From: Nannocystis pusilla
GTDB taxonomy: Bacteria > Myxococcota_A > Polyangia > Nannocystales > Nannocystaceae
Length of the DNA: 64,000 nucleotides
Direction of reading: 5' to 3'
Assembly: GCF_026626665.1 (NCBI RefSeq)
Contig: NZ_JAPNKE010000002.1
Coordinates: forward strand, 3,101,204 to 3,165,203
Shown: piece after piece, positions 51,082-60,019 of the stretch
Numbering within the stretch: the first letter of the stretch is position 1
How the letters are laid out: each line of letters opens with the position of its first letter
Notes under the pieces: model-generated
What the model was told of the DNA's origin: nothing
Seen by the model: the letters and a program-made list of their open reading frames with translations, nothing else
Databases searched by the model: none
Made by a program: the position numbers and the translations under genes

Positions 51082-51156
51082 GGGCGGCGCCAGTGTAACA
51101 GCGTATGCGGAGCCAGCACCACGGCGCGCCTGAGCAGCCCAGACATTCACTCGGGG

Positions 51157-52068
51157 TCAATCGGCCCCGCCCGCTGGCAACCACAGATCGGCCAGCGCGA
51201 GGTGATGTTCGGGGCCCCAGGCGGCCGCCAGGCCTGGACAGGGACCGTGCGGCGAGGCTCCAGCGAGGTCTGTCGCCCACACTGCGTATGTCTGGAGCAA
51301 AGACAGCGTCTCGGGGTGCGGGTGACAGTAGGGATTGTCGCCGCCCGCGGAGATGACGACCAGCGCGGGCGCTGCAGCGGCAAGAACTGCCTGGGAGATC
51401 CCGGTGCGACTGCCGTGGTGGCTGGTCCACAACACGTCGACGGCGCCGCATGCACGCGCAGCGGCCTCGACCTGTACGAACGGGAGATCGCCTGGAGCGA
51501 GAAGCGTGGTGCCTTCGACCTCGATGCACAGGGCCAGACCGCGCTCGTTTTCGGCCGCGCGCTCCGGCGGCGAACCCGCTGCGACGACGCGGACCGTGAT
51601 GCCCGGCGCGTCCCAGCGGTCTCCGGGACGCGCGGCGGTGCGAGGCGAAGTGGCGGCCGCGTAGGCGAGCGCGGCGGGGGTCTCGGGCATGCCGTCCATG
51701 CCGCGATCCCAGCGCTCGCGCAGCTCGAGATCGTCGTCGGTGCCGGCGAGGTTGTCGGGCCCGGCGAGCGCGCGAGCGAAGCCGCCGATGTGGTCGTTGT
51801 CGAAGTGGGAGAAGATCCACAGGTCGACCGCGGCGAGGTCGTGCGCGGCCAGAGCCGCGAGGATCGGCTCGCTCGCAGGCGGCGGACCGGCGTCGATCAG
51901 CACCGCGTGACCCTCGCGACCGACGAGGAGGAGCGCCGAGCCCTGGCCGACATCGATGAAGTGGAAGCCGGGACCTGACGACGGCGGCGCGAGGCCGGGC
52001 CCGACGTCGAGCGGCGCGAGCGGAGCGGCCGACACGAGCGACAGCGTGAAGAAGAAATTCGCATGCAC
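51157..52068 (-). CDS. ComEC-C-terminal-like metallo-beta-lactamase-fold exported hydrolase
   Basis: A 303-residue exported protein (GTG start at 52068; signal FFFTLSLVSAAPLAPLDVG) with the metallo-beta-lactamase fold of the ComEC/Rec2 nuclease-type domain: FHFIDVGQGSALLLVGREGH, AVLIDAGPPP, the metal-binding SHFDNDHIGGF (H-x-D-x-D-H), VEGTTLLAPGDLP and LWTSHHGSRTGIS. Several related domains act as nucleases or phosphoesterases. No DNA-channel domain is attached, so it is not full ComEC. The gene diverges from an exported protein gene through an unusual inverted-repeat leader. Confidence 0.82.
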   Translation of the reverse strand: MHANFFFTLSLVSAAPLAPLDVGPGLAPPSSGPGFHFIDVGQGSALLLVGREGHAVLIDAGPPPASEPILAALAAHDLAAVDLWIFSHFDNDHIGGFARALAGPDNLAGTDDDLELRERWDRGMDGMPETPAALAYAAATSPRTAARPGDRWDAPGITVRVVAAGSPPERAAENERGLALCIEVEGTTLLAPGDLPFVQVEAAARACGAVDVLWTSHHGSRTGISQAVLAAAAPALVVISAGGDNPYCHPHPETLSLLQTYAVWATDLAGASPHGPCPGLAAAWGPEHHLALADLWLPAGGAD

Positions 52069-52163
52069 ACGGTGAGGTCGGTCGAAGTCGGGCCTCTTTT
52101 GCAGCACGACTTTTTTTCGCGGCGGTGCAAGAGCGAGCCCGGTTCGAACGACCTCACCGTGTG
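52066..52163. promoter_or_regulatory. Symmetric divergent leader: inverted repeats carrying both GTG starts
   Basis: The plus strand ends TTCGAACGACCTCACCGTGTG at 52163, and the minus strand reads the same 21 bases with one change at 52086-52066; in each case the last GTG is the start codon. Inside these arms are weaker matching words (TTTGCAG/TTGCACC, GGGCC/GGGCT) around a T-run at 52110-52117. Both genes therefore have the same 5' leader. Confidence 0.8.
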
Positions 52164-52922
52164 ACCCCAGTCCTCGCTCTCTTCTTGTTGTTCTCGCCGG
52201 CCGTCCACGAGCCGCCGGCCTTGCTGCTGCACGGCGGAGGCGCCGCGCCGCGAGCCTGGCTCGGCGCGGTCCGGTCGGCCTTGTGGGTCTGCTGGGACGA
52301 CGGCAGCCGTCGCGGTGCTCCCGACGCGGCCTGCTGGCAGCGCGTCGACCTTCCGCCCGGCGCGCCCGATCCCCGCGAGGCGCGTGCGGCCTTCCTCGAC
52401 GCCGCCACCGCGGTGGTGCGCGGGGCCGACGACGCGACGTTCGTGCTGACGCGCGGCGATCCCTCGCTGCAGCCCGCCGACGCGGCGATCGATCCGCGCG
52501 AGCGACTGGTCGCGATCGCCTGCAGTCCCAGCGGACATGTCCCGATCTACAGCCGCGGCAGTTGGGCCTGGGCGCCCTCCCCTTGCCCGTTACCGGCCGG
52601 TCAGTGCGTCCGCGGCCCGGCGATCGGTCGGCTCCGGCGCCCTCTCGCCCTGGACGTCTTCGTGCGGATCGAGCTGCGGGCCGACGCGCGCCAAGGCGTG
52701 GGACCGGCCACCGAGGCGACCACGAGCACGTCGGTGGTCGCCAGCCTCGGCGTCGCCTTCGACCCGCTGCGCTGGGTGGGTCGTCAGCTCGCCTGGGGAG
52801 AGCTGCACGCGGCCCGTCATCCGCAGCTGCGCGAGCTGCCGGCGACGCGCAGCCGCGGACCGCTGGCGATGCAGGAGCGCGAGGCCCTGGCGGCGCTCGT
52901 GTGCGGAGGAGAGGTCCGATGA
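52161..52922 (+). CDS. Exported protein of unknown function
   Basis: 253 residues from the GTG at 52161, giving a signal peptide (TPVLALFLLFSPAVHEPPA). The mature protein is Arg/Ala/Pro-rich with some strand-like parts (ALWVCWDDGSRRGAPDAACW; DVFVRIELRADARQGVGPAT) and two or three Cys; I recognise no family. Part of it (ACSPSGHVPIYSRGS) is encoded by a GGACATGTCC unit at 52533. Its stop overlaps the start of the next gene by 4 bp (ATGA at 52919), so the two are co-translated. The pair may work with the metallo-hydrolase across the shared promoter. Confidence 0.6.
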   Translation: MTPVLALFLLFSPAVHEPPALLLHGGGAAPRAWLGAVRSALWVCWDDGSRRGAPDAACWQRVDLPPGAPDPREARAAFLDAATAVVRGADDATFVLTRGDPSLQPADAAIDPRERLVAIACSPSGHVPIYSRGSWAWAPSPCPLPAGQCVRGPAIGRLRRPLALDVFVRIELRADARQGVGPATEATTSTSVVASLGVAFDPLRWVGRQLAWGELHAARHPQLRELPATRSRGPLAMQEREALAALVCGGEVR

Positions 52923-53503
52923 TCGCGGCCGGCTCCCTCCTTCTATGGACGCTGGCGTTCGCGCCGGCGCCTCCGCCCACGCCGGTGCCCGAGCCGGCCG
53001 CTCTCGAGCGAGCCCTGGCGGCCCTTCCTGCGCGGCCGAGCATCGCCGAGGTCCAGCAGGCGGTGGTCCAGCGGCTGGCGCTGGGGCCCCGGGCCGCGCG
53101 GCGGCTGCTCGCGCGGGCGCGGGCCGCCGCCCTGCCCAGCGTGCAAGGCGAATACGACCAGACGATCGACCGCGACTACCAGCTCGACCAGGCCGCGGGC
53201 ACGGCCGACGCGCTGACGCAGGACCTGGGCGCTGGGCGAGGCGCGAGGGTCCGGGCGACCTGGGATCTCGGCCGCCTCGTCTTCAACCCGGACGAGCTGC
53301 GGGCCGCCCGGGCGATCCTCGACGCCGCGGCCGAGCGCGAGCGCATCCTGGTGGCGGTGACCCAGCTTTACTTCGAGCGACAGCAGCTGTTGCTCGAGAT
53401 CGCCCTGCTCCCGGCCCGCGACGGCAAGGAGGCGATCGGTCGGCGAGTGCGGGTCGCCGAGATCGAGGCCGTGCTGACCGGCCTCACCGGCCTCCGGTTC
53501 TGA
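52919..53503 (+). CDS. Exported helical protein of unknown function
   Basis: 194 residues: a signal (IAAGSLLLWTLAFAPAPPP) and long helices, including SIAEVQQAVVQRLALGPRAA and RERILVAVTQLYFERQQLLL. The latter resembles the coiled-coil of outer-membrane efflux (TolC-like) proteins, but the protein is far too short for one. Overlaps the preceding gene by 4 bp. The middle (YDQTIDRDYQLDQAAGTADA) is polar. A PilZ gene follows 14 bp downstream. Confidence 0.6.
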   Translation: MIAAGSLLLWTLAFAPAPPPTPVPEPAALERALAALPARPSIAEVQQAVVQRLALGPRAARRLLARARAAALPSVQGEYDQTIDRDYQLDQAAGTADALTQDLGAGRGARVRATWDLGRLVFNPDELRAARAILDAAAERERILVAVTQLYFERQQLLLEIALLPARDGKEAIGRRVRVAEIEAVLTGLTGLRF

Positions 53504-53517
53504 TAAGCTCCGCGCTC

Positions 53518-53880
53518 GTGACCGCCGCGCGGCCCGCCAACGATCGCTTCGTCTGTGACCTCGCCGTCGAGCTCGACACCGGGCGCGCGCGGATCTCCGG
53601 ACGGATCCGGGACATCACCGAGGCCGGCCTGTGCTGCGTCATCGGCGATCCGGTCGGCGCCGGCATCAACGTCACCGCGCACCTGCGGCTCGTGTTCGAG
53701 TGGGGCATGAGCGAGCCGCTGCCGCTGCTCGGGCAGGTGCTGTGGTTGACGCCCACCGAGGGGCAATACCAGGTCGGCGTCGCGTTCTCGCAGCCGACGC
53801 CCGACGTGTGGCAGCGGTTCGATGTGCTGCTCAAGATCCTGTTCGGCCAGATCAACCTGCCGACGCCGGCCGCGAGCTGA
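53518..53880 (+). CDS. PilZ-domain protein
   Basis: 120 residues from the GTG at 53518. It has a compact PilZ-like beta-barrel: RFVCDLAVELDTGRARISGR then IRDITEAGLCCVIGDPVGAG, the place of the [D/N]xSxxG c-di-GMP motif (here DITEAG), and GQVLWLTPTEGQYQVGVAF. The arginine-rich RxxxR half of the motif is not clear, so c-di-GMP binding is uncertain; degenerate PilZ domains often act as protein-binding adaptors. It is the last gene of a likely three-gene unit. Confidence 0.78.
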   Translation: MTAARPANDRFVCDLAVELDTGRARISGRIRDITEAGLCCVIGDPVGAGINVTAHLRLVFEWGMSEPLPLLGQVLWLTPTEGQYQVGVAFSQPTPDVWQRFDVLLKILFGQINLPTPAAS

Positions 53881-53931
53881 GCGCGAATCGCCCGGCGCGC
53901 CCGCGCGCGGGGGTGCAGATCGTGACGCGCT

Positions 53932-53993
53932 GTGCATCTGGATGCACGCGCCGGAGAGGACGATGTTGCGGTTCGGCGTGCATCCAGATGCAC
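53932..53993. promoter_or_regulatory. Two copies of the operator-like palindrome GTGCATC-NN-GATGCAC
   Basis: Positions 53932-53947 and 53978-53993 are 16-bp palindromes with perfect 7-bp arms and centres TG and CA; they are reverse complements of one another, centres 46 bp apart. They lie in the non-coding 255 bp between the PilZ gene and a small gene at 54136. A regulator dimer bound at each site could interact, but no regulator is adjacent. Confidence 0.75.
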
Positions 53994-54053
53994 ACGGGCT
54001 GCGAGTCCGCGCCTCGGCCCGCGGGTCGTGACTGGCCTAACCGTGCGCCAATA

Positions 54054-54082
54054 TTGACTCTTCTTCCGAGCTGGCGACATAT
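54054..54082 (+). promoter_or_regulatory. Weak sigma-70-like promoter candidate upstream of the small gene
   Basis: TTGACT at 54054-54059, a 17-nt spacer, and ACATAT at 54077-54082, 54 bp before the ATG at 54136 and 61 bp after the second palindrome. The -35 is good but the -10 is poor, so this is only a candidate. Confidence 0.3.
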
Positions 54083-54135
54083 CGTCCTGACCCTGCCCGA
54101 GGCTTGCAGGGCGGCCTGGCCGAGAAGGACGCCGC

Positions 54136-54354
54136 ATGATCCCAGTCGCTCAAGTACCGTCGCCCGAGGGGGCATCCCGCGCCGACAACCGCCGCGCCCT
54201 CAGCATCCTGGCCCGCTCCCTGTTCCGTCAGATGCGCGAGCAAGGCTGCACACCGGAACAGATCGTCGCGCTGTCGTCCGAGTTGCTCGAGCTCGTCAGC
54301 CACGATCTTCGTCAGGTCCGCGAGGCGACGGATGCCCGCTGGGCCGCCGAGTGA
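54136..54354 (+). CDS. Small helical protein of unknown function
   Basis: 72 residues with no family recognised: SRADNRRALSILARSLFRQM and TPEQIVALSSELLELVSHDL are amphipathic helices. It contains one Cys and has no signal or membrane span. It has ordinary codon usage and an upstream region with palindromes and a possible promoter. It is separated by 121 bp from pgk and may be independently expressed. Confidence 0.6.
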   Translation: MIPVAQVPSPEGASRADNRRALSILARSLFRQMREQGCTPEQIVALSSELLELVSHDLRQVREATDARWAAE

Positions 54355-54475
54355 GCGGGCCCGACGCATTTCTCTTCCGATGTCGGGGCCGTCGTCCGCC
54401 TGGCCCCTGTCTGCGCCCTGAGAACTCACGCGTGTCGGCGTGGACTTGCCCGCGGAGGGTCGGTATGGGTCCGCC

Positions 54476-55708
54476 ATGGCGACTACCGCAGACGCCCCGC
54501 TCGCTCTCAACACGCTCGACCGGCTCGACGTCGGCAATCGTCGCGTGTTCGTGCGGGTCGACTTCAACGTCCCGCTGAAGGACGGCCAGGTCCGCGACGA
54601 CACCCGGATCCAGGCCACGCTGCCCACCCTCCGCAAGCTGCAGGAGCGCGGCGCCCGGCTGATCCTCGGCTCGCACCTCGGCCGGCCGGACGGCGCACCT
54701 GACCCGAAGTTCTCGATGGAGCCTGTCGGCGCCCGACTCGCCGAGCTGCTCGGCTGCGAGGTGCGGCTGCCCGACGAGGTCGTCGGCGACGGCGTCACCA
54801 AGCTGGTGCACGACACGCGGGCCGGGCAGATCGTGCTGCTCGAGAACCTGCGCTGGCACCCCGGCGAGACCCGCAACGACCCCGCCTTCGCGCAGGCGCT
54901 GGCCTCGCTGTGCGACGCCTACGTCAACGACGCCTTCGGCGCCTCGCACCGGGCGCACGCCTCGATCGTGGGCGTGCCGGGGCTGGTCGCCGACAAGGCC
55001 GCCGGGCTCCTGCTGCAGGCCGAGGTCGAGGCGCTCGGCCGCGTCATCCACAACACCGAGCACCCGTTCGTGACGGTCGTCGGCGGCGCCAAGGTCAGCG
55101 ACAAGCTGCCGGTGCTGCTGGCGATCCTCGAGCGCCTGCGCCCGGGCGACAGCATCCTGATCGGCGGTGCGATGGCCAACACGTTCCTCGCCGCCTCCGG
55201 CGTGGAGGTCGGCGCCTCGCTGTTCGAGCCCGATCGGTTCGCCGACTGCAAGAACCTGCTGACCCGCGCCGGCGCTCGCGACGTGCGCGTGATGCTGCCG
55301 ACCGACCTGCGCGTCGGGGTCGGCACCAAGGCGACCTCGGCCCGGGTGATCCAGGTCGAGAGCGGTGCCCTCGGCGACGACGAGATGGCCCTCGACATCG
55401 GCCCCGCCAGCGCGGCCCGGTTCCGCGCCGCCATCCTCGGCGCCAAGCTGGTGTTCTGGAACGGGCCGATGGGGCTGTTCGAGAACGCGCTGTTCGCCGA
55501 GGGGACCCTTGCGGTCGCCAAGGCGGTTGCCGATTGCGGCGGCTATACCGTGGTCGGCGGCGGCGACAGCGTCGCGGCCCTGCAGGACAGCGGGGTGGCC
55601 GACAAGATCGATCACGTCTCCACCGGCGGCGGCGCCTCGCTGGAGATGATCGAGTCCGGCGGCAGCCTGCCGGGCATCGATGTCCTGCTCACGAACCGGA
55701 GCGCGTGA
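54476..55708 (+). CDS. pgk: Phosphoglycerate kinase
   Basis: Glycolytic enzyme making ATP from 1,3-bisphosphoglycerate. 410 residues, intact. Motifs: [15 protein letters not shown] (substrate-binding), [57 protein letters not shown], and the C-terminal nucleotide-binding [17 protein letters not shown]. The ATG at 54476 ([20 protein letters not shown]) fits the family; an upstream frame extension has no support. It leads a co-directional row with tpiA (GTG 1 bp after its stop), secG and dapF. Confidence 0.96.
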   Translation: MATTADAPLALNTLDRLDVGNRRVFVRVDFNVPLKDGQVRDDTRIQATLPTLRKLQERGARLILGSHLGRPDGAPDPKFSMEPVGARLAELLGCEVRLPDEVVGDGVTKLVHDTRAGQIVLLENLRWHPGETRNDPAFAQALASLCDAYVNDAFGASHRAHASIVGVPGLVADKAAGLLLQAEVEALGRVIHNTEHPFVTVVGGAKVSDKLPVLLAILERLRPGDSILIGGAMANTFLAASGVEVGASLFEPDRFADCKNLLTRAGARDVRVMLPTDLRVGVGTKATSARVIQVESGALGDDEMALDIGPASAARFRAAILGAKLVFWNGPMGLFENALFAEGTLAVAKAVADCGGYTVVGGGDSVAALQDSGVADKIDHVSTGGGASLEMIESGGSLPGIDVLLTNRSA

Positions 55709-55709
55709 C

Positions 55710-56494
55710 GTGGCACGAGTTCGCTGGACGATCGGCAACTGGAAGCAGAACCTGTTTCGCGGCACGGCGGAGCTGTTGGCGACGGAGATCGTCGACGGCC
55801 TCCCGCCCGAGCTGCTCGAAGGGCCGGTGCGGACCAAGATCGGCGTCTCGCCGACGTTGGTCGCCCTGGACGCCCTCGCCCCGTGGAGCCGCCCGGCCGG
55901 GCCGCTTTATCTGTTCAGCCAGAACTGCGCCGCGCAGGAAGAGGGAGCCTTCACCGGCGAGGTCGGCCCGGGTCAGCTCGCCGATGTCGGCGCCCACGGC
56001 GCGATCCTCGGTCACTCCGAGCGCCGGGCCCACTTTCACGAGGACGACGCGCTCGTCGCTCGCAAGGTCCAGTGCGCCCTGCAGGCCGGACTGCGCGCCG
56101 TGCTGTGCGTCGGCGAGGGGCTCGAGATCCGCGAGAGCGGCGAGCACGAAAACTACGTCATTTCGCAGCTTTCGGCCTCACTCGCTGGAGTCGATTCTGA
56201 ACTCTTCAGGACCGCCTGATCATCGCCTACGAGCCGGTCTGGGCGATCGGCACCGGCAAGACGGCCAGCGCCCGCGATGCCGGGGCGATGCACCGGCGCA
56301 TCCGCACCTGGCTCACCGAACAGTATGGCGCGACCGGCGCCGACAGATCGATCCTGTACGGTGGTAGTGTGAAGCCCGGAAACGCGGCCGGACTCATGGC
56401 CGCGGGCGATGTCGACGGCTTCCTCGTCGGCGGGGCCTCGCTCGAGGCCGAAGCCTTCCTGCAGATCGTCCGGCTCGTCGCCGAGGCCAGCTAA
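55710..56494 (+). CDS. tpiA: Triosephosphate isomerase (frameshifted near 56210)
   Basis: Interconverts dihydroxyacetone phosphate and glyceraldehyde-3-phosphate. The active-site residues are present: Lys in TIGNWKQNL, His in GHSERRAHF, Glu in [16 protein letters not shown], and the phosphate loop [11 protein letters not shown] ... GFLVGGASL. The frame breaks near 56210 (VDSELFR then [11 protein letters not shown]), where GACC needs one more G before it; otherwise translation stops at 56219. GTG at 55710 is the start, 1 bp after the pgk stop. About 261 residues when repaired. Confidence 0.94.
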
Positions 56495-56509
56495 GCCGAG
56501 CAGCTCCCC

Positions 56510-57275
56510 ATGTTCGACATCATCGTCACCATCGTCTCGGTCCTCTACATCCTGGTGTGCCTGTTCATGGTGCTGGTCATCCTGCTGCAGGCAGGGCGCG
56601 GCGGCATGGGCACGGCGCTCGGTGGCGGGGCCAGCCAGAGCGTCTTCGGCGGCGGCGGCAGCTCCGACGTTTTGGCAAAGGTTACGCAATTGCGCGATGA
56701 GCTTCATGGTCTTCGCGATGTTCCTCGCGTACGCCGGCAGCCACTCCGGGTCGGATCGTCTGCAGGCGCGCAGCGAGGAGACGGCTCCCGCAGAGGAGGA
56801 CGCCGCCGGGGAGATCAACTGGGAGGCGATCGGGCCCAACCCGGTCAACCTGGAGGCGTACTCGGCGCCCGCCGGCGACGCCGAGCCCGCCGAGGCATCG
56901 ACCCCCACCCCGGCTGAAGAGCCCGCTGCGCCCCCCGTGGACGCTCCTGCGGCCGACGGCGAAGCCCCGGCCGAGCCGACTCCGGCGGCCGACACCGGCG
57001 CTCCGGCTGCCGAGGCCGCGCCTGCCGACTCCGGCACCCCGGCCGCCGCCGACGCGGGTGCCGCGGCTGCCGCTCCCGCCGGCGCCGATGCTCCGGCAGC
57101 ACCGGCCTCCGACACGCCGGCTTCGGACGCTCCGGCCGACGCGGGCGCGCCGGCCCCCAAGAAGGCGGCCCCAAAGAAGGCCGCGGCCAAGAAGGCCACC
57201 AAGGCTCCTGCCGCCGACGCCGAGGCCCCCGCGGAGGCGCCTGCTCCCGCGCCCGAGCCCGCTGAGGCCCCCTGA
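56510..57275 (+). CDS. secG: Preprotein translocase subunit SecG with long Ala/Pro/Lys-rich tail (frameshifted near 56675)
   Basis: Inner-membrane SecYEG subunit. N-terminal span IIVTIVSVLYILVCLFMVLV, the conserved LLQAGRGGMGTALGGGASQS, and after a one-base break near 56675 the second span SFMVFAMFLAYAG. Normal SecG stops at about 75-115 residues; here a further 175 residues of Ala/Pro/Glu/Asp-rich sequence follow, ending in Lys/Ala repeats (KKAAPKKAAAKKATKAP) like a histone-H1-type tail. It lies 15 bp after tpiA and 3 bp before dapF, as in many pgk-tpiA-secG operons. Confidence 0.9.
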
Positions 57276-57278
57276 GCG

Positions 57279-58121
57279 ATGCTGGAGCGCTTCGCCAAGG
57301 TCGAGGGGCTCGGCAACGACTTCCTGCTGCTCGACCGGCGCGACGCCTCTCCGGCGGTCCTGGACGCGCTGGTCGCCCGCCTCCGCGCCGCGGCCCCTGC
57401 CCTCTGCGATCGGCGCCTCGGCGTCGGCGGTGACGGCATCCTCGTGGTCGGGCCGCCGCGCACCGCCGAGGCCGCGGCGACCATGATCGTCGTCAACCAC
57501 GACGGTTCGCGCCCGGAGATGTGCGGCAACGGCCTCCGCTGCGTCGCCCTGGCCGTCGCCGGTGCAGTCCACCAGTTGGTCATCGACACCGACGCCGGTC
57601 CCAAACCGTGCGCGGTGCGCGAGTTCCACCCGGGGACATGTCCTTCCGGGCAGGTTGCGATCGACATGGGCCCGCCCGATCTGCTCGGCCCGCGGCGCGT
57701 CGGCGGGCGCGCGTTCGCGGCGGTGTCGATGGGCAACCCGCACGCGATCGCGTTCGTCCGCGACGAGGACCCCGAGGCGCTGGCGCGCGGCGACGGTCCG
57801 GCGGTCGAGCGCGACCCGCAGTTCCCCGACCGCACCAACGTCGAGTTCGCCCGCTTGGAGGCCGACGGCAGCATCACTCTGTGGGTGTGGGAGCGCGGCT
57901 GCGGCATCACGTCGGCCTGCGGGACCGGAGCCTGCGCCACGTTGGCCGCTGCGATCGCCGAGGGCCTCGCGCCCCACGCCCGCGACGTGGTCGTGCGCCT
58001 CCCGGGCGGGCCTCTGATGCTGCGACAGGACCGCGCCGGCGGCTCGATCACCATGACCGGGCCGGCGCGGGTCGCCTTCGTCGGCGAGGTCGAGGTCCCC
58101 GCGGCGTCGTCCACCGCGTGA
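57279..58121 (+). CDS. dapF: Diaminopimelate epimerase
   Basis: Converts LL- to meso-diaminopimelate for lysine and peptidoglycan. 280 residues, intact. The two catalytic Cys are in GSRPEMCGNGLRCVAL and ERGCGITSACGTGACATLAA, and substrate contacts in GVGGDGILVVG, VSMGNPHAIAF and RTNVEF. Between the second and third strands is an insert-like stretch FHPGTCPSGQVAIDMGPP whose DNA is two units of the dispersed repeat (57634-57660). It is the last gene of the pgk-tpiA-secG-dapF row. Confidence 0.95.
   Translation: MLERFAKVEGLGNDFLLLDRRDASPAVLDALVARLRAAAPALCDRRLGVGGDGILVVGPPRTAEAAATMIVVNHDGSRPEMCGNGLRCVALAVAGAVHQLVIDTDAGPKPCAVREFHPGTCPSGQVAIDMGPPDLLGPRRVGGRAFAAVSMGNPHAIAFVRDEDPEALARGDGPAVERDPQFPDRTNVEFARLEADGSITLWVWERGCGITSACGTGACATLAAAIAEGLAPHARDVVVRLPGGPLMLRQDRAGGSITMTGPARVAFVGEVEVPAASSTA
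57634..57660 (+). repeat. Two-unit GGACATGTCC repeat inside dapF
   Basis: GGACATGTCCTTCC at 57634-57647 followed by GGGCAGGTTGCGA from 57648, 14 bp on. The first unit has the perfect palindrome; it encodes GTCPSGQV. Confidence 0.75.
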
Positions 58122-58130
58122 ACCCGCCGC

Positions 58131-59824
58131 TCACAGCGGCATCAGCGGGTCACACGTGAACTCGACCTTGAGGGTCGCGTCCTTGTCGTCCTGCGCCAGG
58201 TCGCAGGCGTCGGGGCAGAGGATGACCTTGCCGTTCTCGACGTAGAACGACATCGAGTCGCACTGGTCGATGCTCGGGACCTTGCCGAGGAGCAGCGGGT
58301 TCATCTGGCCGGTCGGCGTGAACTCGACGACGATCGAGTTCTCGTCGAGCGTCTTGCCCTCCGGCGGCGGCGGGATCTCGAAGTCGCAGGCGATCTTGGC
58401 GTCCGCGACCACGCCGTTGGCGATCGCCTGGAACACGACGTCGTACTTGCTCGTGTCGCACAGCGGGAAGCGCAGCGCGCCGGTGATGTTGCTCAGCGTC
58501 TGGTAGCCGGTCCCGTTGTCGGCGGCCGTCGGGCACTTGCCGGTGACGATCGGATCCACGTCCGAGTACGGCTTGTCGGCCGGGTTGTTGTAGGCCATGC
58601 CGACGATGCTGTACCACTTGTAGTTGCGGTTCTCCTTCGAGTCGCCGAAGTGCTGCGGGGCCACGGCGATGAGCCGCTCGTCGAACTTGGTGGCCGCGGT
58701 CAGGCCGCTGTTGACGTTGTTGTTGTCGTCGTAGCTGATGTTGTTGTACGAGCACTCGACGCCGTCGTCGGTGAGCTCGAGGAAGATCTTGAACGCGTCG
58801 GGGCGCAGCCACTGCTGCCAGCCCATCGGCGCGAAGTTGTACTCGTCCTTGGTGTTGCCGTTCAGCGTCGCCAGCAGCCGGCACCACGAGTTGTGGCTGC
58901 CGATCTCGACGCTGTAGTGGAAGAACCGGTCGCCGTTGACCGGCTTGTTGGGCGGGTTGGTACAGCCGCCCTGGCCGATGCCGCCGAGCGGCGCCTCGAT
59001 GCACACGCTCTCGGCGGAGTCGTTGCCGAAACGGGACACCATGATCACGCGGTAGTCGAGGCCGCTGTTCTCGATGATCTGGGCGAAGTTGACGTTGATG
59101 TTGTCCTGGACGCCGACGATCTCGTTGCCCATGCTGCCCGAGTTGTCGATCGTGATGATGATGTCGACCGGCTTCGGGATCAGCTCCGCCTCGGCCTCCT
59201 GCGTGCCGCACGAGGTCGGCAGGATGTCGCAGGTGACCGAGCAGCCGTTGTCGGGGCCGTTGTCCGGTCCGAGGTCGCAGGTCTCGCCCGGATCGACCTT
59301 GCCGTCGCCGCAGGTGTTGAGCAGGCACTCCTCGCTGCAGGCGGCGTCGGGGCCGTTGTCGGGGCCGTTGTCGCACTGCTCGCCGACGTTGAGCTGACCG
59401 TCGCCGCACACGCCCGGCTCGAGGCCGGTGGTGCTCGTGGTGGTCCCGTCGGTGAGGCCGTTGGTGGTCGTGCCCTGGCTCGTGCCCTCGGATGTCCCTT
59501 CGGACAGGCCTTCGGTGGTGCTCGCGGTCCCGGTCATCGGCTCGGCGGTGGTCGAGCTCGTCGGCCCCGTCGTGGTCGTTGTCGGCGCGCCGGTGGTCGG
59601 CGCCGTCGTCCCGGTCGCGGTCGCCGAGCCCGAGCCCTCCGAACCGCCCGTCTCCGACTCGTCGGCCGTGCCGGCGGTGCCGGCCGTGGCCTCGCTCGCG
59701 GCGCTCGTGATCCCGGTCCCCGATTGCCCATCGTGCCCGCAGTGGACCCGCCCGCGCCGTCGTCGGAGCACGCGAACAGAACCAACGACGCACAGCCACT
59801 CGCCAACCAATGCTCGACTCTCAT
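58131..59824 (-). CDS. VWA-domain lipoprotein with CGDG Cys-rich repeats (frameshifted near 59730)
   Basis: Lipoprotein (MRVEHWLASGCASLVLFACS; the lipobox is LFAC), then a Thr/Ser/Gly-rich linker reached through a one-base break near 59730. Next are two DUF4215-type repeats, CGDGQLNVGEQCDNG and CGDGKVDPGETCDLG, and a von Willebrand A domain whose MIDAS motif is IIITIDNSGSMGNE (D-x-S-x-S). The C-terminal part (CDFEIPPPPEGKTLDENSIV; SFYVENGKVILCPDACDL) is shared by many myxobacterial VWA lipoproteins. Probably a surface adhesin-like or metal-dependent binding protein. It ends 9 bp from dapF (convergent). Confidence 0.82.
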
Positions 59825-60019
59825 ATGTCTACGAACCCCCTCACCCACTCGACGGCCAGGATATCACGGGCGACGAAGTCTGGGGGCGTACACACCCATC
59901 ACGCGTAAAACGGCAGGAGGAGGCCCTACATCTCGGCTTCAGGCGCTCACCCGCGCGCGTCGGTGTCAGTTGCGCGGCGAACGGTGGTTCGTGCCACCGC
60001 GAGCCGATGAACGCCGCTC

